Under the pieces are notes generated by a model. The model was given only the letters and a program-made list of their open reading frames with translations, was not told where the DNA came from and searched no databases. A stretch of DNA of 64,000 nucleotides. Source: Leptolyngbya sp. Heron Island J. GTDB lineage: Bacteria; Cyanobacteriota; Cyanobacteriia; Phormidesmidales; Phormidesmidaceae. Location: positions 186,001 to 250,000 of the forward strand of contig NZ_AWNH01000115.1 of NCBI RefSeq assembly GCF_000482245.1, in the 5' to 3' direction. This document shows positions 34,098 through 41,744 of this stretch, piece by piece. The stretch's first letter is position 1, and every line of letters starts with the position of its first letter. Made by a program: the position numbers and the translations under genes.

Positions 34098-35326
34098 CTT
34101 TCATTTCCAAAACCCCGCAAGGGGACGGAAACAATGGTAACTCAACAGTTTGATTAGTTCCTCTTTCATAACTTTCATTTCCAAAACCCCGCAAGGGGAC
34201 GGAAACGCAAGTTATTGAACACATCAACCCATAGTAAAACAGCACTTTCATTTCCAAAACCCCGCAAGGGGACGGAAACACAGTAATAACAGCAATACCC
34301 ACTAGACCTTTTGTCAACCTTTCATTTCAAAAACCCCGCAAGGGGACGGAAACAAAGAATGCATCACTCAAGTATAGGTCTAGGTCTAGGTCCTCTTTCA
34401 TTTCCAAAACCCCGCAAGGGGACGGAAACCTGCAAGCGTATTGGTCCGGTCCTCTAAGGCTGCATTGACCTTTCATTTCCAAAACCCCGCAAGGGGACGG
34501 AAACCATCAACAACCATGGTTGCCCCGCGCAGGTAGGAATTATTCTTTCATTTCCAAAACCCCGCAAGGGGACGGAAACGCGATCGCGAAGCCGACAAGA
34601 AAAGTGGCAACGAACTTAAGTCTTTCATTTCCAAAACCCCGCAAGGAGACGGAAACATAATCGTCGGCAGGTACATCAAAAAACTGTGCCAAGGTTCTTT
34701 CATTTCCAAAACCCCGCAAGGGGACGGAAACTATAGATTCCTGTGATGGGGATCTCAGAAGGAAGTGCCCACTTTCATTTCCAAAACCCCGCAAGGGGAC
34801 GGAAACTCGGAACACCATCAACTAGGCCAACTGTGAGTGTCTCGCCTTTCATTTTCAAAACCCCGCAAGGGGACGGAAACCAACATATTGCTGTTGTATA
34901 GCGGCTTCAAGGCATCTTTCATTTCCAAAATCTCGCTAGGGAACGGAAACGAGAATTAAATTGCCATAGGCAGCATTAGTTGCATTAGTCTTTCATTTTC
35001 AAAACCCCGCAAGGGGACGGAAACTCAAAACTCAACCCCCAAGGGGTTAGGAAAAGGGCTGCTACTTTCATTTCCAAAACCCCGCAAGGGGACGGAAATG
35101 CTAGAAGTTCCAGTTTGACCAGGGTCTTGAGAAAGTACTTCTTTCATTTCCAAAACCCCACAAGGGGACGGAAACCCAGAGCTATTACCCACAATGGGAA
35201 ACTCTCCCGAAACGTCTTTCATTTTAAAAACCCCGCAAGGGGATGGAACTGGTTGGGAAGCCCATGGTCGAAGGGTTTAGAGATAGTCAGTCTTTTATTT
35301 CTAAAACCTCGCAAGGGGGCAAAATG
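34098..35326 (+). CRISPR. CRISPR array, 17 repeats and 16 spacers
   Basis: The 35-base repeat begins CTTTCATTTCCAAAA, continues CCCCGCAAGGGG and ends ACGGAAAC. The centre forms a CCCC/GGGG stem with a GCAA (GNRA) loop, and the 3' end gives an ACGGAAAC-type 5' handle for crRNAs. Repeats start at 34098, 34172, 34245, 34319, 34395, 34470, 34545, 34622, 34697, 34772, 34846, 34916, 34990, 35065, 35141, 35216 and 35292. Spacers are 35-42 bases, mostly 39-41. Single changes occur in the repeats at 34319, 34622, 34846, 34990, 35065 and 35141; those at 34916, 35216 and 35292 are clearly degenerate. Transcription is rightward from the cas2 side. Confidence 0.98.
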
Positions 35327-35481
35327 CGTAGAACTGGTTGCATCAAAAATAGGGCATACGCACTGCGTACACCCCTATCAAGCAACTCCAATACTCACTC
35401 ACCTACGAGACACCACCAATACAACAGCGTTCCGATCGCGTCATTATTACGAAAGATTTGACTATGGGCAATGATTGATAG

Positions 35482-36237
35482 TTATGCCTGAGTCTTGTGC
35501 TTAAGAGAGTTGCCGCCAAGGATAGAGATTCCTACTAAGGCAAAGATGGAGAGCATGGGCTCTGGCACATCAGCTGATTCAGATGGGGCAATCTCAATCA
35601 AGTCAATGGTAGCATCGATTTCTTCAGGGCCGGCAATCGCTAGCTCAATGGCACCCACATTGGTGAAGTCGGCATTGCCAACAAAGTCAGAAAAGAGAAA
35701 TCCTGCGGTTAAGGGAGAGGAGTTAGCAACAGGAGTATCAAAGATTTGGGCAAGGCTTGAGGTGTTGTTATTGGTATCATAGACTGTAAACGCAAGCTCT
35801 AAGCCAGCAAGGTCAGCAGAGAGAATATCTAGAAAAATCCCGTCTAGGTCCGTACCCCCACTTTGGGTAATGTCAATCCCACCTAAGCCTATTGAATCAA
35901 CTGTAGTCGGATCGTCATTGCCGTCCCAAACAATTGACCCAGCTCCAAGAGTGTCTACATTATTACTAAAACTGAGTACACCATTATCTACTCTTAAGCG
36001 GGTTTCCAGAAAATTGTCTGCATTTCCCAATGCTTCTAGATCCCGAAATCCACCTAAAATACTGCTATTAGGACCAGTCTGACTACTAGAGGGTATAAAA
36101 CCAGAAATATCTAGAAGCCCAACATCTTGTGTGGCTGAAAAGTCATCCAGTATAATCGTTCCCGCCTGAGCACTACCTGTTCCGAGTAGTATTGCAATGA
36201 TTGGGCTGCCCAAAAGCAGCCTAAAGCTGTTACGCAT
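35482..36237 (-). CDS. Exported PEP-CTERM-like protein
   Basis: A 251-residue secreted protein. It starts with a signal peptide (SFRLLLGSPIIAILLGTGSA, cleavage after AQA). The mature part is rich in Asp, Gly, Thr and Ser, resembling surface beta-sandwich proteins (GTIILDDFSATQDVG, FTVYDTNNNTSSL). It ends VPEPMLSIFALVGISILGGN followed by a short basic tail, which matches a PEP-CTERM sorting signal: a PEP motif, a membrane helix and positive charges. GGAGG at 36247-36251 is a strong ribosome binding site. Such proteins are processed by exosortase and displayed in cells that make exopolysaccharide. The function of this one is unknown. Confidence 0.82.
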   Translation of the reverse strand: MRNSFRLLLGSPIIAILLGTGSAQAGTIILDDFSATQDVGLLDISGFIPSSSQTGPNSSILGGFRDLEALGNADNFLETRLRVDNGVLSFSNNVDTLGAGSIVWDGNDDPTTVDSIGLGGIDITQSGGTDLDGIFLDILSADLAGLELAFTVYDTNNNTSSLAQIFDTPVANSSPLTAGFLFSDFVGNADFTNVGAIELAIAGPEEIDATIDLIEIAPSESADVPEPMLSIFALVGISILGGNSLKHKTQA

Positions 36238-36752
36238 ATTATAAAACCTCCAAGTAAAGACGTTACTTACTCAAGGGATGAAATAGATGTGGGAGCATAT
36301 CTACATTCATCCCTGCCTTAAGCGGGGATATTTTGATTCACGATATTTCTACTAATCGTAGAGTGATCTTCTTACTGTAGACATCAGAAGATTCACGATT
36401 TCTCTAGAGGGTTTTGTCGTTTAATCTTCACCAAAAATTGATGTTGGAGGCTAGGCTGGCAATTTTAGGAAGCAAACACTACACATCAGGACTTATTATC
36501 CGGTAGCCACTCAGTGAGATCTCGCTCCTCAACCAACCTTTACGGTTCACCCTAATCCTTTGGGGATATGCGGAGCACTGCGATGGTGTTAGATAAGACG
36601 TCATTACAAAACCACCTACTGTTCCACGGGAGCTTGGATTCGTAAACGGTACAGCACACGCTATTTTCTGCAACAAGAATGTGGCATTCAGGGATGGGCG
36701 GCTTGTTATTTGGGCAAGACTAACTGCTCCTGCCTTACCTCATCTTGATTGT
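36238..36752. other. Intergenic region of 515 bases with inverted and direct repeats
   Basis: GTGATCTTCT (36363-36372) pairs with AGAAGATTCAC (36386-36396) with one bulged T. GATTCACGAT occurs twice near 36334 and 36391. These lie in the probable leader or promoter of the PEP-CTERM gene. A 65-codon leftward frame at 36479-36676 has no ribosome binding site or recognisable domain. The rest, 36480-36740, has no recognised element. Confidence 0.4.
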
Positions 36753-38573
36753 TTACTCAATCTCGGTAGTAAAGGGCAGTCGCATATAAACACCCTGGGG
36801 ATCGTTGAGAGTCTTTAACAACGTGAGATCTTCCCGGAGCTGTATCAATTCTTGAGAAATGGGGTCTTGCGCCCAGGGTAGCTTGGCCACTATCCCTGCT
36901 CCAAAGATGCTTTCAAATAGTTGTTCTTCAAAGCTGGGGGGCTTGGGCAGTTCTTCTACCTGCCAGTCGTCTAATTCGGCTGCTTCGGCAGCGGCTGCGA
37001 TCGCATCCTGCAATCCTCCTATCTGATCTACCAAATTCGCCGCTTGGGCATCGGTGCCTGACCATACCCGACCCTGGGCGACCTGGTCAATTTCTGCTTT
37101 AGGTAGTTCACGCCCGTCGGCAACTAATTCTAAAAAGCGATCGTACAGAGTGTTGACAAAGCCCTGCTGCAGCTTCAGTTCATCTTCACTCTGGGGGCGA
37201 CTAATGGTGTTGATATCTGCCAGTTTGGCTGTTTTGATCACATCCCAGGTTACCCCGTTACGGTTGGCGATCTCTTTAAAGTTGAGCCGTAGACCATAAA
37301 CACCAATTGAACCCGTAATGGTACCGGGGGTGGCAAAAATCTGATCGCCAGGGGCGGCAATCATATAGCCTCCTGAGGCGGCGAAGTTGCCCATAGAAAC
37401 AATGACGGGTTTTTCGGCAGCTAAAAGCTCTACCTCACGGGCAATGATCTCGGATGCGATCGCGCTGCCCCCAGGGCTATTGATCCGCAGTACCACCGCT
37501 TGAATATCATCATCGTGGCGCACCTGACGCAGCGTGTCGGAGAGACCGCCTGAGGTAATCAGCCCCGGTGCAGAACTATCACTATCCACAATCTCGCCAC
37601 TGGCATAGACCACCGCTACCGTGTCTTTGCCGGTCTCCGGACGGAGAATCTGACTGTAGCGATAAAGACTGATTTGGGTAAAATCGTCTTCGTCTTCTAC
37701 CCAGTCTGCATTGGTTTGCTTAGTCAGTTCCCTCAGTTCGGATACAACATCATCATAAAAGGCCACATCATCAATTAACCCAGCGGTCTCGGCCTCGGCA
37801 GCAGGCAACAACCCTTGATTTTCAGCAATGGCCTGCATGGTCTCAGGAGTGGTTTCTCGGGCCTCACTGGAGGTGGCTAAAAACTCTTGCCACAGATCCG
37901 TCAGCAAGGCCTGGGTTTGTTGTTTCTCTTCTGGGCTGCTGGTGGAGCGGGTAAAGGGTTCAATGGCTGACTTATAGCGACCGGCCCGCAACACCTGCAC
38001 ACCCACACCATATTTACTTAGGGCTCCGGCGAGAAACTGAATCTCGGCGCTGAATCCGTTTAATTCAATCAGGCCCGCTGGATTTAGATATAACGAGTCT
38101 GCCACCGAAACTAAATAATAGTCGCGTTCACCCCAGACGGTGTTGTTGGCTAATACCGGTTTGCCGGAATCGGCTTTAAATTTTTCCAAGGCTGCCCGGA
38201 TTTCTTTGAGGGTGGCAAAACCAGCATTGGTATTGCCGGTGAGGTAAATGCCGGTAATATTACTATCCTTGGCGGCAATCTCAATTGCTTTTAAGGCACT
38301 GTTGAGAGAAATGGCTCGATAGGTGCTGCCGTAAAGGGTTTCCTCTAGAACAACACCGGGGCCTGAGAAAGGTACCGCGTCAACAATGTCGGTGGATAGG
38401 TCAAAGACCAATATCGAATTTTTCTCAACCTCAGGTTCAGCCTCAGTGGTGGCGGAGTTGATGAAAAAGCTTGCCAGTCCAAATGCCCCCACTCCTAGCA
38501 GCGCTACTAGGCTGAACAAACCAACTAGGGTGCCAAGGGCACTAGCTGCTGCATATTTGAAGAAGTCTCGCAT
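36753..38573 (-). CDS. sppA: Signal peptide peptidase SppA, 67 kDa type
   Basis: A 606-residue membrane serine protease that degrades signal peptides and membrane fragments. One N-terminal transmembrane helix (ALGTLVGLFSLVALLGVGAF) is followed by two tandem SppA domains. The first has NTVWGERDYYLVSVADSLYL, LNPAGLIELNGFSAE and GAGRYKSA-like VLRAGRYKSAIEPFTR. The second has VVLRINSPGGSAIASEII, then MGNFAASGGYMIAAPGDQIF with the catalytic Ser in SGGY, and GTITGSIGVYGLRLN. The long type with two domains is common in cyanobacteria and chloroplasts, where it has been linked to light acclimation. The gene ends 48 bases after the fni stop on the same strand, so the two may be co-transcribed. Confidence 0.95.
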   Translation of the reverse strand: MRDFFKYAAASALGTLVGLFSLVALLGVGAFGLASFFINSATTEAEPEVEKNSILVFDLSTDIVDAVPFSGPGVVLEETLYGSTYRAISLNSALKAIEIAAKDSNITGIYLTGNTNAGFATLKEIRAALEKFKADSGKPVLANNTVWGERDYYLVSVADSLYLNPAGLIELNGFSAEIQFLAGALSKYGVGVQVLRAGRYKSAIEPFTRSTSSPEEKQQTQALLTDLWQEFLATSSEARETTPETMQAIAENQGLLPAAEAETAGLIDDVAFYDDVVSELRELTKQTNADWVEDEDDFTQISLYRYSQILRPETGKDTVAVVYASGEIVDSDSSAPGLITSGGLSDTLRQVRHDDDIQAVVLRINSPGGSAIASEIIAREVELLAAEKPVIVSMGNFAASGGYMIAAPGDQIFATPGTITGSIGVYGLRLNFKEIANRNGVTWDVIKTAKLADINTISRPQSEDELKLQQGFVNTLYDRFLELVADGRELPKAEIDQVAQGRVWSGTDAQAANLVDQIGGLQDAIAAAAEAAELDDWQVEELPKPPSFEEQLFESIFGAGIVAKLPWAQDPISQELIQLREDLTLLKTLNDPQGVYMRLPFTTEIE

Positions 38574-38621
38574 GGTGGGATGTGGGCAATGGTTAGGAAG
38601 TCTGGCTTAAGCCTGACTATT

Positions 38622-39683
38622 CTATGGTAAGCGCTGTAGAACCTGACTGTGCTTAAGGGCTTTAAGATTTCCTTGTCCGGTACAAAAAAGCGCTGTTTTG
38701 AGTTCGGCAATCAGGATATCGGCCAGGGTGTCCAGGGCGGCTTCGGAATGGTCGGCGGCTTTGAGGAATGGTAGGGCCATACCGGCGATGTCTGCACCCA
38801 GGGCCAGGGTTTTGGCCACATCCAAACCGTTGCGAAGTCCACCGGAGGCAATCAGGGGGATGTCGGGTGCGATCGCCCGGACGCCTAGAATACAGTCAGC
38901 TGTGGGTATGCCCCAATCGGCAAAGGTTTGCCCCAAGCGACGCTGCTTGACGTCCTCGGCCCGCTCGCTTTCTACCCTGGCCCAGGAGGTTCCCCCCGCT
39001 CCAGCGGTGTCGATGGCTGAGATGCCAATATTAATGAGTTTTTGGGCCAGACTGCCGGAAATGCCATTACCGACTTCTTTGGCGATCACCGGCACCGGCA
39101 ATTGGGCGCAGAGGGTTTCAATTTTGGTCATCAGCCCGCTAAAGTCGGTATCACCTCGGGTCTGGACACATTCTTGCAACGGATTGAGGTGCAAAATCAG
39201 TGCGTCCGCTTTGAGCCAATCTACCACTCGCTGACAATGGTCTAACCCATAGCTATAGTTGAGCTGCACTGCGCCCAAATTAGCCAGCAGTAGCGCATCT
39301 GGTGCGTAGCGACGGATATCAAAGGTGGAGGCTAATTCTGGCTTTTCCACCGCCACTCGCTGAGAGCCCACCCCCATGGCCAAGCCAAATTTTTGAGCCG
39401 TAACGGCCAGACGCTGGTTAATCAAACGGGCCTGTTCCGTACCACCGGTCATGGAGGAAATCAATAGCGGTGTGGCCAAAGGTTTGCCTAGAAATGTCGT
39501 ACTAATGTCCACCTGGTCATAGTGCAGTTCAGGCAGTCCACAGTGGAGAAAGCGATATTTTTCGAGACCAGTGGTGATCTGATGACATTGCACATTGTCC
39601 TCCAGACAAATGCGCAGATGGTCCGCTTTGCGATCCTGAATGGTTCCAGGGTTCGTCTTGTCCACGCTGATAGTTTGGCCCAC
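38622..39683 (-). CDS. fni: Isopentenyl-diphosphate delta-isomerase, type 2
   Basis: An FMN- and NADPH-dependent enzyme that interconverts IPP and DMAPP for the non-mevalonate isoprenoid pathway, used for carotenoids, phytol and quinones. It is 353 residues long. Motifs: [19 protein letters not shown] (about 15-33), [20 protein letters not shown] (about 72-91), [32 protein letters not shown] (about 153-170), [11 protein letters not shown] and [20 protein letters not shown] for FMN phosphate binding. All expected residues appear intact. It is cytoplasmic. Confidence 0.97.
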   Translation of the reverse strand: MGQTISVDKTNPGTIQDRKADHLRICLEDNVQCHQITTGLEKYRFLHCGLPELHYDQVDISTTFLGKPLATPLLISSMTGGTEQARLINQRLAVTAQKFGLAMGVGSQRVAVEKPELASTFDIRRYAPDALLLANLGAVQLNYSYGLDHCQRVVDWLKADALILHLNPLQECVQTRGDTDFSGLMTKIETLCAQLPVPVIAKEVGNGISGSLAQKLINIGISAIDTAGAGGTSWARVESERAEDVKQRRLGQTFADWGIPTADCILGVRAIAPDIPLIASGGLRNGLDVAKTLALGADIAGMALPFLKAADHSEAALDTLADILIAELKTALFCTGQGNLKALKHSQVLQRLP

Positions 39684-40176
39684 GGCGTATGCTTACTTTT
39701 TGCTTATCTTTCCTTATCTAAAGTAATCCCTCGGTTGAATCAATAATCGTTAGTCAACGATTATTCATGCTATATGCCAGGGTATTTTGGCTACATCTAC
39801 AGGCGGCCCCCACGTTTCTTACTCAGAATTCAACAATTGTTGTGTAAAGCACAGATGAAGCCTAAATGTCTTTACATAAGAACAATACAGCTCAAAGCAA
39901 GAGTTTATGCCTGCTTTGGAACAAGATGGTGAATTAAGCATCTTGTTATTCCAGGGTAAGGCTAGTGATTTAACCCGATGGGCCAACTATGGGATGAATA
40001 CCGATGGTGACCCGATGTGTAGATGCTTATCCATCATCGATATCAGGGTTACAAAAACTATCTAGAAAGGCGGTTGTTGATTGTTTGGAATGGTTTGACC
40101 AGTGCTTAAGGTCAAGCGGTTTCACGATGTGGCGATGCCAAAAATTATTAGACACGAACAATTATTGGAAAGGACT
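39684..40176. other. Intergenic region of about 490 bases with two palindromes
   Basis: AATAATCGTT (39742-39751) pairs perfectly with AACGATTATT (39756-39765) around a 4-base loop, and CAACAATTGTTG is a perfect palindrome at 39831-39842. Both could be operators between fni (leftward) and the porin-like gene (rightward). A short ORF is annotated separately at 39907-40065. Confidence 0.45.
39907..40065 (+). CDS. Possible small ORF of 52 residues
   Basis: An ATG at 39907 opens a 52-codon frame starting MPALEQDGELSILLFQGKAS and containing DLTRWANYGMNTDGDPM, ending at TAG 40063-40065. It precedes the porin-like gene on the same strand. A weak AAGAG lies five bases upstream. The composition is not obviously random, but no family is recognised and the frame could be a chance ORF. 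Confidence 0.25.
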   Translation: MPALEQDGELSILLFQGKASDLTRWANYGMNTDGDPMCRCLSIIDIRVTKTI

Positions 40177-41610
40177 ATGAGGGATATCGCTAGGAACTTT
40201 CAGGCACTACCGCTGGTGTCCTGGATGATATGGATGGCCGTAGCGGTAATTGCAGCTCCAGTGATGGCCTTACCTGTAGAAGGGACTCCAGAATCGGCAG
40301 AGTCCGAAAATCTTACTTTATTATCCCAATTGTTGGCGGGTATCAAAGACCAAGCGCCCGCTGATGCAGAGTCTGATGAGACCGTACCTGATGAGACAGC
40401 GCCTGATCAGGGCGAGGCTGCAACGGTGCAGGGCGGGGTGGTTGAAAATGCGGCGGCGCAGACTGCTACCGATGTATTCTTTTTGGCCCAGGAAGATACC
40501 AGTGAACTGGCTGCACCGTCAGCTCCTTTTTTCTTTGATGACAGCTCCGTCGGAGAGCAGGAACCTGGGGTGCTGGCTCCGCTCTCGGGTTCAGAATCAC
40601 CAACGGATGGCATGACAGAGGGGGAATTGGTGGAGCTTGAGGGGCCTTTAACGCCTCCCTCTCTAAAGTTACAAACTGCGGCCATTCAAGAGGGGGATGA
40701 TTTTTCGGCCCGAGCGCGGGTATATGGTCACTATTTTTTTGAGTCCAATGTGGCGGTGGTTGGGGCTGTTGATCTGTCCACAGGAAATGCCTTTTCGGAT
40801 ACTGACTCCACAGGGTTTAATGTCAGCGAACTTTATGTCGTTGCTTCGCCTCCTAATTTGCCCAGTCTGCGCGGGGCCGTGGGTCTGATCGAGCTGACGT
40901 CCTTTTTTGATCGTAATAGTTTTGCTAAAGATAGTCTGACCCACTTTATTAATCCGGTTTTTCAGACGAATCCTGCCCTGGCGGCAACCCAACTAGAGTC
41001 CCAGCCCGCTGCCCTCTTGCACTGGCGACCCATTGATGAGGTCATTCTCAAGGCGACTACTTTTTCATCAGGCGGTTTTGATGATTTAAACTTTGATGCC
41101 TTTGCCGGTGAACTGGGTATTAACGTTGGCAATTTGATTGTGCGTGGCACCTATGTGACGGCCACTGATGATGGTGACCGTGATGGCATCCCCGAGAGTT
41201 TTCAGCTGGGCCGTAATGGTGTTTTTGGTCCCCAGGAAGGGGATCGTGAAGAGTCTTATGGCATTAATGCTGAGTGGTTTATCCCCGAACTGAATGCGGG
41301 ATTATTTGGTCGCTATGGTCATCACCGCAATACGGATTTAGATATTTCTGGAGATACCTATAGTTTTGGGGTTAATTTCCTGGATTTGTTTATAGACGAT
41401 GATCGCTTTGGCATCGGCTATGGTCGTCAGCTCAGCGATGATGATCGGCGACAGGGAGATCGGCCTGATGTGTTGGAAACGTTCTACGACATTCGGCTGG
41501 CTCCCAATGCCAGGGCTGCTGTGAGTTTACAACTGCGGGATGAGTTTTCTGAGGCGATTCTGGGCGTCCGCATTCGGGCTGATTGGGATTTATTAGAGCT
41601 TTTTGATTGA
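40177..41610 (+). CDS. Porin-like outer-membrane beta-barrel protein
   Basis: About 477 residues from the ATG at 40177, chosen because GGAAAGGA precedes it and the signal peptide follows closely (WMIWMAVAVIAAPVMALP, cleavage after about residue 32); the frame opens earlier at 40102. A linker of about 150 residues rich in Asp, Glu, Ala and Pro follows. The C-terminal 300 residues show alternating strands (FSARARVYGHYFFESNVAVV, NVSELYVVASPPNLPSLRGA, YSFGVNFLDLFIDDDRFGIG), ending VRIRADWDLLELFD. This resembles OprB-like cyanobacterial porins, without the usual SLH domain. It leads a group with TPR and GH8 genes, suggesting a role in envelope polysaccharide export. Confidence 0.7.
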   Translation: MRDIARNFQALPLVSWMIWMAVAVIAAPVMALPVEGTPESAESENLTLLSQLLAGIKDQAPADAESDETVPDETAPDQGEAATVQGGVVENAAAQTATDVFFLAQEDTSELAAPSAPFFFDDSSVGEQEPGVLAPLSGSESPTDGMTEGELVELEGPLTPPSLKLQTAAIQEGDDFSARARVYGHYFFESNVAVVGAVDLSTGNAFSDTDSTGFNVSELYVVASPPNLPSLRGAVGLIELTSFFDRNSFAKDSLTHFINPVFQTNPALAATQLESQPAALLHWRPIDEVILKATTFSSGGFDDLNFDAFAGELGINVGNLIVRGTYVTATDDGDRDGIPESFQLGRNGVFGPQEGDREESYGINAEWFIPELNAGLFGRYGHHRNTDLDISGDTYSFGVNFLDLFIDDDRFGIGYGRQLSDDDRRQGDRPDVLETFYDIRLAPNARAAVSLQLRDEFSEAILGVRIRADWDLLELFD

Positions 41611-41640
41611 TCTTGTGGGTTTTGGCTCCCTGTCCTACTG

Positions 41641-41726
41641 CTTAAGGATGCGGTGGGCTTAAGGATTTAGTGGGCTATGCCCACCCTACCTCTCTCAACG
41701 TACGGACGTTGCTTGCAACGTCTCTC
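41641..41726. repeat. Two REP-like palindromes
   Basis: GTGGGC TAT GCCCAC (41670-41684), with flanking CCTAC, and GACGTTGC TT GCAACGTC (41705-41722) lie next to each other. Both resemble dispersed palindromes seen between cyanobacterial genes, related to GTGGGC..GCCCACCCTAC and AGACGTTGCATGCAACGTCT. They fall within the first codons of a longer reading of the TPR gene, which argues that its true start is downstream. Confidence 0.6.
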
Positions 41727-41744
41727 CGCCAAAATATAGGAAGC

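Noticed and set aside
35025-35064. A spacer containing AACCCCCAAGGGGTTA, looking like an extra half repeat.
   Set aside because: The rest of the spacer does not match the repeat; similarity is limited to the palindromic centre.
34003-35474. Several ORFs of 65-119 codons inside the array with repeated FPSPCGVLEMK or VSVPLRGFGNE peptides.
   Set aside because: They translate the CRISPR repeats and are not genes.
36479-36676. A leftward 65-codon ORF and possible group II intron or IS remnant.
   Set aside because: No intron domain V, transposase motif or terminal repeats could be seen; left as unassigned.
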